Part shown: positions 30,442 to 39,485 of the stretch, one piece after another
Layout of the letters: each line of letters opens with the position of its first letter
Numbering within the stretch: the stretch's first letter is position 1
Notes under the pieces: generated by a model
Told to the model about the DNA's origin: nothing
What the model saw: only the letters and a program-made list of their open reading frames with translations
Database searches by the model: none
Made by a program: the position numbers and the translations under genes
Origin: Oliverpabstia intestinalis
GTDB lineage: Bacteria > Bacillota > Clostridia > Lachnospirales > Lachnospiraceae
Length of the DNA stretch: 64,000 nucleotides
Assembly: GCF_009696065.1 (NCBI RefSeq)
Contig: NZ_VUMS01000005.1
Location: 62,001-126,000, forward strand
Direction: 5' to 3'

Positions 30442-30454
30442 TCGATGCTATGAT
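30426..30454 (+). promoter_or_regulatory. Promoter of rpsL-rpsG-fusA
   Basis: TTGACT (30426-30431, inside the rpoC terminator stem) is 17 bp from TATGAT (30449-30454). The leader that follows has two small hairpins: GTGCGCAT/ATGTGCGC (about 30462-30497) and TTACCTT/AAGGTAA. Confidence 0.75.
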
Positions 30455-30594
30455 ACTACAGGTGCGCATGGAAATGCAGTTATTTTAATGTGCGCAAAAT
30501 TACCTTATAAAAGGTAAGACGGCTGCATAGTCGTATGATTTAGAAATAGCAACCGCAGAACCAGAAAAGGAATAATTACAGGAGGTGAAATGGA

Positions 30595-31008
30595 ATGCCA
30601 ACATTTAACCAGTTAGTAAGAAAAGGACGTCAGACTTCTGTTAAGAAATCTACCGCTCCTGCTCTGCAGAAAAGCTTTAACTCTTTAAGAAAAAAATCCA
30701 GCGATCTGTCTTCTCCACAGAAGAGAGGTGTGTGTACAGCTGTTAAAACTGCTACACCTAAAAAACCTAACTCAGCTCTTCGTAAGATTGCCAGAGTACG
30801 TCTGTCAAACGGAATCGAAGTAACAAGCTACATTCCAGGAGAAGGTCATAACCTTCAGGAACATAGCGTTGTTCTGATCCGTGGAGGCCGTGTTAAAGAC
30901 TTACCTGGTACAAGATACCATATCATCAGAGGTACTCTTGATACCGCAGGTGTCGCTAACAGAAAACAGGCTCGTTCCAAATACGGAGCTAAAAGACCTA
31001 AAAAATAA
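30595..31008 (+). CDS. rpsL: 30S ribosomal protein S12
   Basis: A 137-residue decoding-centre protein. It has the conserved [11 protein letters not shown]-terminus. The streptomycin-contact segments are wild-type: Lys in [11 protein letters not shown] and Lys-Asp in [19 protein letters not shown] precedes the start. Confidence 0.98.
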   Translation: MPTFNQLVRKGRQTSVKKSTAPALQKSFNSLRKKSSDLSSPQKRGVCTAVKTATPKKPNSALRKIARVRLSNGIEVTSYIPGEGHNLQEHSVVLIRGGRVKDLPGTRYHIIRGTLDTAGVANRKQARSKYGAKRPKK

Positions 31009-31163
31009 GATGAAAAGCTACGCTACGGCTGCTTAGCGGCATAGCGAAACAAAATTGACAATATCACAATACTATGTACGGTCATTCCATTTATACCCTG
31101 ATGGTTGCGGGTGAAATAGAGGAATTTACCAGTGCGAACACATAGTCGACAGTACCTGTTTAA

Positions 31164-31694
<531 letters not shown>

Positions 31695-31708
31695 AGGAGG
31701 AAATCCAA

Positions 31709-33826
31709 TTGGCTGGAAGAGAATATCCATTAGAGAGAACCAGAAATATTGGTATTATGGCGCATATCGATGCTGGTAAGACCACTCTGACAGAGCGTAT
31801 CTTATATTACACCGGTGTAAACTATAAAATCGGAGATACACATGAAGGTACTGCTACCATGGACTGGATGGAACAGGAGCAGGAAAGAGGTATCACCATT
31901 ACTTCCGCAGCTACCACATGTCACTGGACTCTGGAAGAACAGACAAAACCGAAAAAAGGTGCTCTGGAACATCGTATCAACATCATTGATACCCCAGGTC
32001 ACGTAGACTTTACTGTAGAGGTAGAGCGTTCCCTGCGTGTACTGGACGGTGCTGTTGGTGTGTTCTGTGCAAAAGGTGGTGTAGAACCACAGTCTGAAAA
32101 CGTATGGCGTCAGGCTGACACATACAATGTACCTCGTATGGCATTCATCAACAAGATGGATATCCTGGGTGCAGACTTCTACAACGCTGTAGATCAGATT
32201 AAAACAAGATTAGGAAAAAATGCAATTTGTCTTCAGCTGCCAATCGGTAAAGAAGATGAATTCCAGGGAATCATTGACCTGTTCGAGATGAAAGCTTACA
32301 TCTACAACGATGATAAGGGTGATGATATCTCTGTAGTAGATATTCCGGAAGATATGCAGGACGAAGCAGAACTGTATCATACAGAACTGGTAGAGAAAAT
32401 CTGCGAGTTGGATGATGATCTGATGATGGAATATCTGGAAGGTGAAGAACCTTCTGTAGAAGCAATGAAAGCAGCACTGAGAAAAGGTACCTGCGAGTGT
32501 ACAGCTGTTCCGGTTTGCTGCGGATCTGCTTACAAAAACAAAGGAGTTCAGAAACTTCTGGATGCTATCCTGGAGTTCATGCCGGCTCCTACAGACATTC
32601 CGCCTATCAACGGAACAGATCTGGATGGAAACGAAGTAGTTCGTCATTCTTCTGATGATGAACCGTTCTCCGCACTGGTATTTAAAATCATGACTGACCC
32701 GTTCGTTGGTAAACTGGCATACTTCCGTGTATATTCAGGAACCATGAACTCCGGTTCTTATGTATTAAATGCTACAAAAGATAAAAAAGAACGTGTAGGA
32801 CGTATCCTGCAGATGCACGCTAACAAACGTCAGGAGCTGGATAAAGTTTACTCCGGAGATATCGCAGCAGCGATCGGATTCAAGTTCAGTACTACCGGTG
32901 ATACCATCTGTGATGATCAGCATCCGGTAATCCTGGAGTCCATGGAATTCCCGGAACCGGTTATCGAGCTGGCTATCGAGCCTAAGACAAAAGCCGGACA
33001 GGGTAAACTGGGTGAAGCTCTGGCAAAACTGGCAGAGGAAGATCCTACTTTCCGTGCTCATACCGATCAGGAAACTGGTCAGACAATCATCGCAGGTATG
33101 GGTGAGCTGCATCTGGATATCATCGTTGACCGTCTGCTGAGAGAATTCAAGGTAGAGGCTAACGTTGGTGCTCCTCAGGTTGCATACAAAGAGACCATCA
33201 CAAAACCGGTTGACGTTGAGCATAAATATGCAAAACAGTCCGGTGGACGTGGACAGTATGGTCACTGTAAAGTTAAATTTGAGCCAATGGATGCTAACGC
33301 AGAAGAAACTTACAAATTCGAATCTACTGTAGTTGGTGGTGCTATTCCGAAGGAATACATTCCGGCAGTAGGCGAAGGTATCGAAGAAGCTATGAAGTCC
33401 GGTATTCTGGGCGGATTCCCTGTAGTAGGTGTTCATGCGAACGTATACGATGGTTCTTACCATGAAGTCGATTCCTCTGAAATGGCATTCCACATTGCCG
33501 GATCTATGGCGTTCAAGGAAGCTATGCAGAAAGCATCTCCTGTACTGCTGGAGCCTATCATGAGAGTCGAAGTTACTACTCCGGAAGATTACATGGGTGA
33601 TGTTATCGGTGATATCAACTCCCGTCGTGGTCGTATCGAAGGTATGGAAGATATCGGTGGAGGAAAGATGATCCGTGGATATGTTCCGCTGGCTGAAATG
33701 TTCGGTTACGCAACAGACCTTCGTTCCAGAACTCAGGGACGTGGTAACTACTCCATGTTCTTTGACAGATATGAACCAGTTCCGAAGTCTGTTCAGGAAA
33801 AAGTTCTGTCTTCAAAGTCTAAATAA
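31709..33826 (+). CDS. fusA: Elongation factor G
   Basis: A 705-residue translocase GTPase. It has G1 [10 protein letters not shown]3 DTPGHVDFT and G4 NKMD, plus domains II-V to the C-terminus. It starts at TTG 31709, with AAAGGAGG placed 8 bp upstream. No better ATG exists nearby, and the conserved [18 protein letters not shown] follows directly. Confidence 0.98.
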   Translation: MAGREYPLERTRNIGIMAHIDAGKTTLTERILYYTGVNYKIGDTHEGTATMDWMEQEQERGITITSAATTCHWTLEEQTKPKKGALEHRINIIDTPGHVDFTVEVERSLRVLDGAVGVFCAKGGVEPQSENVWRQADTYNVPRMAFINKMDILGADFYNAVDQIKTRLGKNAICLQLPIGKEDEFQGIIDLFEMKAYIYNDDKGDDISVVDIPEDMQDEAELYHTELVEKICELDDDLMMEYLEGEEPSVEAMKAALRKGTCECTAVPVCCGSAYKNKGVQKLLDAILEFMPAPTDIPPINGTDLDGNEVVRHSSDDEPFSALVFKIMTDPFVGKLAYFRVYSGTMNSGSYVLNATKDKKERVGRILQMHANKRQELDKVYSGDIAAAIGFKFSTTGDTICDDQHPVILESMEFPEPVIELAIEPKTKAGQGKLGEALAKLAEEDPTFRAHTDQETGQTIIAGMGELHLDIIVDRLLREFKVEANVGAPQVAYKETITKPVDVEHKYAKQSGGRGQYGHCKVKFEPMDANAEETYKFESTVVGGAIPKEYIPAVGEGIEEAMKSGILGGFPVVGVHANVYDGSYHEVDSSEMAFHIAGSMAFKEAMQKASPVLLEPIMRVEVTTPEDYMGDVIGDINSRRGRIEGMEDIGGGKMIRGYVPLAEMFGYATDLRSRTQGRGNYSMFFDRYEPVPKSVQEKVLSSKSK

Positions 33827-33877
33827 TAACGCCTTACTATCAGGCGCCCGTAATTGCTGAAATTATGGAAATATGAC

Positions 33878-33906
33878 TTGCAAATATCCTTGATTTGCAA
33901 TATAAT
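33878..33906 (+). promoter_or_regulatory. Own promoter of tuf
   Basis: TTGCAA (33878-33883) is 17 bp from TATAAT (33901-33906), within the fusA-tuf gap. Confidence 0.8.
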
Positions 33907-33982
33907 CAAGGATAGCAGGTCTAATAATATAGTAAATTAAAATTTTGCCGTAAGGCGCAAGTTTTAAGGAGGAAAATTAATA

Positions 33983-35176
33983 ATGGCTAAAGCTAAATTT
34001 GAAAGAAGCAAACCACATTGTAACATTGGTACCATTGGACACGTTGACCATGGTAAAACTACTCTGACTGCAGCTATTACAAAAACTCTGCATGAAAGAC
34101 TGGGTACAGGTGAAGCTGTAGCATTCGAAAATATCGATAAAGCTCCAGAAGAAAGAGAACGTGGAATCACAATCTCTACTGCTCACGTTGAGTATGAAAC
34201 AAACAAACGTCACTACGCACACGTTGACTGCCCAGGCCATGCTGACTACGTTAAAAACATGATCACTGGTGCTGCTCAGATGGATGGTGCTATCCTGGTT
34301 GTAGCTGCTACCGATGGTGTTATGGCTCAGACAAAAGAGCACATCCTGCTGTCTCGTCAGGTAGGTGTTCCTTACATCGTTGTATTCATGAACAAATGTG
34401 ATATGGTAGACGATGAAGAACTTCTGGAACTGGTAGACATGGAAATCCGTGAGCTGCTGAACGAGTACGAATTCCCGGGAGATGACACTCCGATTATCCA
34501 GGGATCTGCTCTGAAAGCTCTGGAAGATCCGAACAGCGAATGGGGAGACAAAATCCTGGAACTGATGGATGCTGTAGATAGCTACATTCCGGATCCAGAA
34601 CGTGACACTGACAAACCGTTCCTGATGCCTGTAGAGGACGTATTCACAATCACTGGTCGTGGTACTGTTGCTACTGGTAGAGTAGAGCGTGGTGTTCTGC
34701 ATCTGAACGACGAAGTTGAAATCCTGGGTGTTAAAGAAGACGTTAAGAAAACAGTTGTAACTGGTATCGAAATGTTCCGTAAACTGTTGGATGAAGCACA
34801 GGCTGGTGATAACATCGGTGCTCTGCTGCGTGGTGTTCAGAGAACAGAAATCGTTCGTGGACAGGTTCTGGCTAAACCAGGTTCTGTAACATGCCACAAA
34901 AAATTCACAGCTCAGGTTTACGTTCTGACAAAAGATGAAGGTGGACGTCATACTCCGTTCTTCAACAACTATCGTCCGCAGTTCTACTTCAGAACAACTG
35001 ACGTAACAGGTGTTATCAGCCTGCCAGAAGGTACAGAAATGTGCATGCCTGGTGATAACGTAGAAATGACAATCGAACTGATCCATCCGATCGCTATGGA
35101 ACAGGGTCTGACTTTCGCTATCCGTGAAGGTGGACGTACTGTAGGATCAGGCCGTGTTGCTTCTATCATCGAGTAA
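33983..35176 (+). CDS. tuf: Elongation factor Tu (3' end rebuilt by an integrated element)
   Basis: A 397-residue GTPase delivering aminoacyl-tRNA. It has G1 [10 protein letters not shown]3 DCPGHADY, G4 NKCD, and a complete C-terminus ending [22 protein letters not shown] precedes the start. The final 54 bases of the gene belong to a 55-bp sequence repeated perfectly at 44133-44187, so an integrative element has recombined into the 3' end. The reading frame and stop codon are kept, so the protein should be normal. Confidence 0.98.
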   Translation: MAKAKFERSKPHCNIGTIGHVDHGKTTLTAAITKTLHERLGTGEAVAFENIDKAPEERERGITISTAHVEYETNKRHYAHVDCPGHADYVKNMITGAAQMDGAILVVAATDGVMAQTKEHILLSRQVGVPYIVVFMNKCDMVDDEELLELVDMEIRELLNEYEFPGDDTPIIQGSALKALEDPNSEWGDKILELMDAVDSYIPDPERDTDKPFLMPVEDVFTITGRGTVATGRVERGVLHLNDEVEILGVKEDVKKTVVTGIEMFRKLLDEAQAGDNIGALLRGVQRTEIVRGQVLAKPGSVTCHKKFTAQVYVLTKDEGGRHTPFFNNYRPQFYFRTTDVTGVISLPEGTEMCMPGDNVEMTIELIHPIAMEQGLTFAIREGGRTVGSGRVASIIE

Positions 35177-35177
35177 T
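35123..35177 (+). repeat. attL: 55-bp direct repeat at the tuf 3' end
   Basis: It starts CGTGAAGGTGGACG and ends ATCATCGAGTAAT. It is identical base for base to 44133-44187. It lies wholly within the last 18 codons plus one base of tuf. Confidence 0.95.
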
Positions 35178-35209
35178 TTTAGCATAACATCTTAATTATA
35201 TATATTGAG

Positions 35210-35272
35210 TACCGTAAGGTATATGTGTCCAAGCGTAAGATACCCCGGAACCGTAAGGTTTCCGGGGTTTTT
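35210..35272 (+). terminator. tuf terminator supplied by the element
   Basis: A small hairpin (TACC, GTAA loop, GGTA, at 35210-35221) is followed by CCCCGGAACC/GGTTTCCGGGG (35243-35267) and TTTTT. It is closely similar to the sequence after attR. It lies on the element side of attL, so the element carries its own tuf-like terminator. Confidence 0.85.
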
Positions 35273-35325
35273 CTGTTGTGTAAAAGATTAAAATAAGGCT
35301 GTAAAGAATAGCGAATAAATTAAAA

Positions 35326-35372
35326 ACAGGCAGATATGGGAAGAAAATGAAAATCTCCGCATATCTGCCTGT
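35326..35372 (-). terminator. Terminator of the element repressor gene
   Basis: A 13-bp perfect stem (ACAGGCAGATATG and its complement). On the minus strand it is followed by TTTTTAATTTA, 22 bp after the repressor stop. Confidence 0.75.
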
Positions 35373-35393
35373 GATACTGTTATGATACTATTT

Positions 35394-36002
35394 CTATTCG
35401 TTATTGGAAAATTTCTGTGCTAAAAGTTCATCTCGTTTATGGATTCGTGTCTCAAAATCCAGTTCTTCAATTTCTTTATGAGTGACGGGTTTGGAAGTGT
35501 AGTATTCTAACATCTGTTTTTTCCACATGTCAAACATATCTTTGCCTGTGAAATAAGATTCCAGGCTTTCCCTATTCTCTTGCAGATCGGCAAGAAAATT
35601 ACACATATCTGCATTTAAAGAGTGTTCCGGATCATTTCCATAAAAGCGAAGTCCGGCATACCATTTCTGTGTTTCTGTTTCTATATCACCGGGAAGTTTA
35701 TTATTTATATCCAGTTCATACCGGAGTTCATTGGATTCATTCATTTGCAGTAAAACCCAAATAATATCGCTGAGAGTAGAAATCTGTACTTTATTTTCAG
35801 ATAATCCAAACAACCAGTCCAGAGAGACGTGAAATTTCTGAGCAATAGTCAATAACACATCATTGGAGGGAGTAACCACACCATTTTCATAACTGGATAA
35901 AGTTGACTGACGTATACCGATAGCTGCGGAAAAGTTTTTCTGATTCATCTTTAGATCAGTTCGCAGCTCTTTTATTTTTTCTGAAATAGATGATTCCTGC
36001 AT
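35394..36002 (-). CDS. XRE-family repressor of the element
   Basis: A 202-residue protein. An N-terminal lambda-repressor-like HTH (about residues 7-65) includes LRTDLKMNQKNFSAAIGIRQSTLSSYENGV (read in parts). It is followed by DWLFGLSE and a long helical C-terminus of unknown role. AAGGAGGTGG sits 6 bp before ATG 36002. The frame is open for 19 more codons upstream but without a site. It is divergent from the excisionase-integrase genes. The space between holds several ATGATA-type repeats, so it probably represses excision and its own transcription. Confidence 0.8.
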   Translation of the reverse strand: MQESSISEKIKELRTDLKMNQKNFSAAIGIRQSTLSSYENGVVTPSNDVLLTIAQKFHVSLDWLFGLSENKVQISTLSDIIWVLLQMNESNELRYELDINNKLPGDIETETQKWYAGLRFYGNDPEHSLNADMCNFLADLQENRESLESYFTGKDMFDMWKKQMLEYYTSKPVTHKEIEELDFETRIHKRDELLAQKFSNNE

Positions 36003-36019
36003 ATTAGCCACCTCCTTAA

Positions 36020-36140
36020 AAGCTAAGAACAGTATATCACAAATGATAAAAATCAACAATATAGAAAAATATCATTCACACAGATAAAAATTATTGACAA
36101 TGATTATTTAAAATGATATAGTATCAGTGAAAATGATAAT
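36020..36140. promoter_or_regulatory. Divergent promoters and ATGAT operator repeats of the element
   Basis: The rightward promoter is TTGACA (36094-36099), 17 bp, TATAGT (36117-36122). The leftward promoter, read on the minus strand, is TTGTTG, 17 bp, TATACT, over about 36024-36052. AAATGATA / ATATCATT / CAATGATTAT / AAATGATATA / AAATGATAAT recur across both, in both orientations. They are likely binding sites for the adjacent repressor. Confidence 0.65.
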
Positions 36141-36161
36141 TATAGATAAGGAGGAAATAGT

Positions 36162-36356
36162 ATGCAGAGACAAAACTATATGATTACAGCGGAAGAAGTT
36201 GCAGAGAGCATGGGGATTTCACTTGGATATGCTTACAAGCTGCTTCGCAAACTGAACAAAGAGCTTGCAGATGAGGGATATGTAACCGTTGCAGGTAAGA
36301 TACCAAGGGCATTCTGGGAAAAGAAATTTTATGGATATTCCCAGATTGCAATGTAA
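36162..36356 (+). CDS. Small HTH protein, probable excisionase
   Basis: A 64-residue basic protein whose middle is a winged-HTH/MerR-like segment (MITAEEVAESMGISLGYAYKLLRKLN, read in parts). Such proteins stand directly before tyrosine integrases in many Firmicute integrative elements and act as recombination directionality factors. AAGGAGG precedes the start. It is 14 bp from the integrase gene, so it is co-transcribed with it. The Xis role is inferred from position. Confidence 0.7.
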   Translation: MQRQNYMITAEEVAESMGISLGYAYKLLRKLNKELADEGYVTVAGKIPRAFWEKKFYGYSQIAM

Positions 36357-36370
36357 GGGGGTGAGAAAGT

Positions 36371-37588
36371 ATGGCAGCGTACAAAGATGAAGAAAGAGGA
36401 ACCTGGTATGTTTCATTTTATTATGAGGACTGGACAGGAGCCAAAAAGCGAAAAGTAAAAAGAGGATTCCGTACTAAGAAAGAAGCGTTAAACTTCGAAA
36501 TGGAATACAAAAGAACAGCGAAAGCAGACATGGATATGACAATGGAAGAGTTTGTAGAGGTCTATTTCCGGGACAAGTCTCAGACATTGAAGGACAGGAG
36601 TATCAAGAACAAAAGAGATACGATGAATGCTCAACTGTTACCGTATTTTAAGGACAGACCGATGAACAGTATCACACCAGCAGAGATTATCCAGTGGCAG
36701 AATACGATTATTGAAAAAGGATATTCAGATGATTACCTGAAAACAATACAGAATCAGATGACGGCATTGTTCAATCATGCGAAGAATATCTACAATCTGG
36801 CAGATAATCCCTGTGACAAGGTAAAACGCATGGGAAAGACTTCAAAAAAGAAAATGAAATTCTGGACGATTGAAGAATATCGGCAGTTTATGACCGGAAT
36901 AGAACCGGGAAGCAAATATTATGTGCTGTTTGAATTATTATTCTGGACAGGAGCGAGAGAAGGCGAAGCACTCAGCATTACACCTGCGGATATTGATTTT
37001 GAAAGGAATCTGCTTCATATCAATAAAACTTACTACCGTATGCATGGAGAGGACGTGATTACGTCTCCGAAAACGGAAGAATCGAACCGTACAATATCTA
37101 TACCGGAATTTCTGAAAAAAGAGATTCGGGACTATATTAGCAGACTGTATGAGTTACCCGAAGATGAACGGATTTTTCCAATGGTCCATGAAGCAGTACA
37201 GCATAAGTTAAAACAGGTGGTTCAAAAAACCGGAGTAAAAAAGATAAGAGTACATGATATTCGTCACAGTCATGCAGCATTTCTGATTAATAAGGGCGTA
37301 CAGCCATTGATGATTAAAGAAAGGTTTGGACATACGGACATTCGCATTACATTGAATACTTATGGTCACTTATATCCAGATCAGCAGAAAGTGGTGGCAG
37401 ATATGCTGGATGATGAAAATATAAAAAGCTCCGGAAGCACGAACAACCGGAGCAATGTGACAAATGAGGACGAATCCACAAATGTCAACCCTAGACAAGT
37501 TGATTATAGCAGGGATTCTTCCAGAGAACAACAGATAATTGGCGAGAATAGTTTGGAAAATGGAGGAATTTATGGAACAGAGAAATGA
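36371..37588 (+). CDS. int: Tyrosine site-specific integrase targeting tuf
   Basis: A 405-residue phage-type integrase. The arm-binding N-terminus is MAAYKDEERGTWYVSFYYED. The core-binding SAM-like domain spans about residues 55-150, and the catalytic domain about 170-350. The catalytic residues are visible: Arg in WTGAREGEAL, His-x-x-Arg in VHDIRHSHAAFL, His in RFGHTDIR and the nucleophile Tyr in LNTYGHLYP. An unusual Ser/Asn-rich tail of about 60 residues follows. GGGGGTGAG precedes the start. With attL and attR at the tuf end this is the enzyme expected to integrate and, with Xis, excise the element. Confidence 0.93.
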   Translation: MAAYKDEERGTWYVSFYYEDWTGAKKRKVKRGFRTKKEALNFEMEYKRTAKADMDMTMEEFVEVYFRDKSQTLKDRSIKNKRDTMNAQLLPYFKDRPMNSITPAEIIQWQNTIIEKGYSDDYLKTIQNQMTALFNHAKNIYNLADNPCDKVKRMGKTSKKKMKFWTIEEYRQFMTGIEPGSKYYVLFELLFWTGAREGEALSITPADIDFERNLLHINKTYYRMHGEDVITSPKTEESNRTISIPEFLKKEIRDYISRLYELPEDERIFPMVHEAVQHKLKQVVQKTGVKKIRVHDIRHSHAAFLINKGVQPLMIKERFGHTDIRITLNTYGHLYPDQQKVVADMLDDENIKSSGSTNNRSNVTNEDESTNVNPRQVDYSRDSSREQQIIGENSLENGGIYGTEK

Positions 37589-38561
37589 GAATAAAACAGA
37601 ATTGAAAATGATAAAGATGTCAGATGTCCAGTCCCAGACAGTGGACTGGCTCTGGTATCCGTTTATCCCTTATGGAAAATTAACAATTATTCAGGGAGAT
37701 CCGGGTGATGGAAAAACTACGTTGGTATTAAATATTGCAGCGAGATTGTCTAAAGGGGAAGGACTGGATAACGATATGAAAGTAACAGAACCAGTAAATA
37801 TTATTTATCAGACAGCGGAAGATGGACTGGCAGATACAGTAAAACCCAGACTGGAGCTGGCAGAAGCGGTCTGTGAAAGAATCATGGTTATAGATGAAAC
37901 AGAAAAATCACTTTCCATGATTGATGAAAGACTGGAAACTGCTATCAAACAGACTGGTGCGAGAGTGCTTATTTTAGATCCGATTCAGGCATACCTTGGA
38001 GGAACAATGGATATGAACCGGGCAAATGAAGCAAGGGATATGACGAAAAGATTGAGCTTGCTGGCAGAAAAATACAAATGTGCAATCTTATTGATTGGAC
38101 ACATGAATAAAGCTGGGGGAAATAAAGCTGCATATAGAGGAATGGGTTCGATTGACTTTTTTGCGGTAGCCAGAAGCGTATTACTGGTAGGAAGAATAGA
38201 GGGAGAACCGGATTTAAGAGCAGTGGTGCAGATTAAAAATAATCTGGCTGCATTTGGACATTCCAAAGCATTTCGCCTGACAGAAACAGGATTTGAGTGG
38301 ATAGGTGACTATGAAATCACAGCAGATGAGGTGCTTGGTGGAATTGCCCCAAAGGTAAATAAACTGGAACAGGCAAAGAAGCTGCTGAGGGAACTGGCAG
38401 AAACATCAACTTCTGTGCAAAGCAGTGAAATCTTTGATATGGCAGAAGAGTTGAATATTTCTAAAAGAACACTGGAAAATGCAAAAAAGGAACTTGGAAT
38501 TAAGGCAAGACGAATCGGTAATTCCTGGTATTGGGATTTAGATAAAGCTAAGCCGGAATAA
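37572..38561 (+). CDS. RepA-like AAA (RecA-fold) ATPase with C-terminal winged helix
   Basis: A 329-residue ATPase of the AAA_25/RepA-helicase type. Walker A is GDPGDGKTT (about residue 40) and Walker B is RVLILDPIQAYL. LIGHMNKAGG matches the sensor region, and a C-terminal winged helix (EELNISKRTLENAKKELGIKARRIG, read in parts) ends the protein. GGAGG 5 bp before ATG 37572 gives an overlap of 17 bp with int. Earlier in-frame starts (37539, 37560) lack a site. In mobilizable elements such proteins are thought to help replicate the excised circle. This is family inference. Confidence 0.8.
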   Translation: MEQRNENKTELKMIKMSDVQSQTVDWLWYPFIPYGKLTIIQGDPGDGKTTLVLNIAARLSKGEGLDNDMKVTEPVNIIYQTAEDGLADTVKPRLELAEAVCERIMVIDETEKSLSMIDERLETAIKQTGARVLILDPIQAYLGGTMDMNRANEARDMTKRLSLLAEKYKCAILLIGHMNKAGGNKAAYRGMGSIDFFAVARSVLLVGRIEGEPDLRAVVQIKNNLAAFGHSKAFRLTETGFEWIGDYEITADEVLGGIAPKVNKLEQAKKLLRELAETSTSVQSSEIFDMAEELNISKRTLENAKKELGIKARRIGNSWYWDLDKAKPE

Positions 38562-38676
38562 ATTAAGGGTGCAACATTGCAGAGTATATAGAAAATGCGG
38601 AATTAAAATGTAAGGTTGCAATCTGTAAAGACATTGCAGTGTTGCGTCCTTACATAAATTGTAAGAAGGTGAGAAC

Positions 38677-38910
38677 TTGAAAAGCGTTATGATCCCAGAA
38701 GACTTATTTGGAAAGATTATAAAATACCATTTACTGGATCAGGAACAGGAAGCGGATGATATAAGAAAAGGTCTGGAGAAAAAGCTGGATGCAATGGTAA
38801 ATCGTGAGGTATACAGTAAATCCAAAACTGCACCAACAGAAGAAGAACGGGAAAAGTTCCGGCAGGAGTATCTGGACAGAAAAGGAATGCAAGAGAGCTT
38901 TCGATGGTAA
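38677..38910 (+). CDS. Small conserved protein of mobilizable elements, function unknown
   Basis: A 77-residue, largely helical charged protein starting at TTG 38677 with AAGGTGAG upstream. The pattern MIPEDLF...YHLLDQEQEADDIRKGLEKKLDAM...EEREKFRQEYLD resembles short proteins found before relaxase genes in Lachnospiraceae elements. They are sometimes labelled complexin-2 in databases, without functional meaning. It may be a relaxosome or replication accessory. Confidence 0.6.
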   Translation: MKSVMIPEDLFGKIIKYHLLDQEQEADDIRKGLEKKLDAMVNREVYSKSKTAPTEEEREKFRQEYLDRKGMQESFRW

Positions 38911-38931
38911 GAGTTCGTGTTGATTACCTTT

Positions 38932-38958
38932 TTACAGGAGCGTGCCACGCCCCTGTAA
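38932..38958. repeat. 27-bp palindrome in the element
   Basis: Arms TTACAGGAGCGTG and CACGCCCCTGTAA differ at one position and surround a single base. It is a possible protein-binding site, replication signal or weak terminator, lying between two small mobility-associated genes. Confidence 0.5.
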
Positions 38959-39060
38959 GAAGTAAACAAGGAGAAAGTTGGTAAGGCGCAGACGGAAAGC
39001 TGAAGTTGGACGGTGAAGTTGCTGTAAATTTGATAGTTGTGAAGAAGGGAGAATGATTCA

Positions 39061-39288
39061 ATGAAGCAGGGAAGATTAGGATATAACAGTAGTAATGACA
39101 GATATGGGTTATTGGCATCAGACTTATGGATTGATACGGGATTTCACTGTGGAGAAGGTCTTGAGGTGCTGGTCGATGATAAGTGGGTAAGGACAAGAAT
39201 GGAGATGAATCCGGCAAGAGAATGGTATCTGGTGGGAACGCCGTACTGTGGAGATTTGGAATATGTACAGGCAAGAATACCGGAATAA
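39061..39288 (+). CDS. DUF5348-type small protein
   Basis: A 75-residue protein, mostly beta (RYGLLASDLWIDTGFHCGEGLEVLVDDKWVRTRME..WYLVGT, read in parts). It resembles the DUF5348 family found next to relaxases in Firmicute elements. AAGGGAG lies 9 bp upstream. The function is unknown. Confidence 0.65.
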   Translation: MKQGRLGYNSSNDRYGLLASDLWIDTGFHCGEGLEVLVDDKWVRTRMEMNPAREWYLVGTPYCGDLEYVQARIPE

Positions 39289-39299
39289 TTTGACTGGAT

Positions 39300-39485
39300 A
39301 GCCCCCGGCAGGGCGCAAGGGTACTTTTGATGGACGGAACGGCTGTCGAAAGTGCTTTTGCGTTACTTTTGACAAAAGTAACAAAACCGCCGTGTCCGGC
39401 GAAGATTTCTTAATATCGCCATGACTGGCGTAAATAAAAATTATGTGCTATCTGGCACTTGCTCAGAAAAGAGGTGAGAAACATT
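39300..39485 (+). other. Probable oriT region of the element
   Basis: The intergenic stretch just before the relaxase gene has an inverted repeat GTTACTTTT-GAC-AAAAGTAAC (39362-39382), preceded by GCGCAAGGGTACTTTTG and CTTTTGCG. This hairpin type recurs upstream of MobV-like relaxases. The nick site was not located. Confidence 0.5.

Noticed and set aside
30760-30930. Streptomycin-resistance changes in rpsL
   Set aside because: Both usual Lys positions are wild-type.
33977-35086. Long antisense open frame across tuf
   Set aside because: It is a consequence of the strong codon bias of tuf. The plus-strand product is unmistakable EF-Tu.
39362-39382. GTTAC...GTAAC inverted repeat read as another MITE
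   Set aside because: It is only 21 bp, has no flanking duplication, and its position before the relaxase gene fits oriT better.
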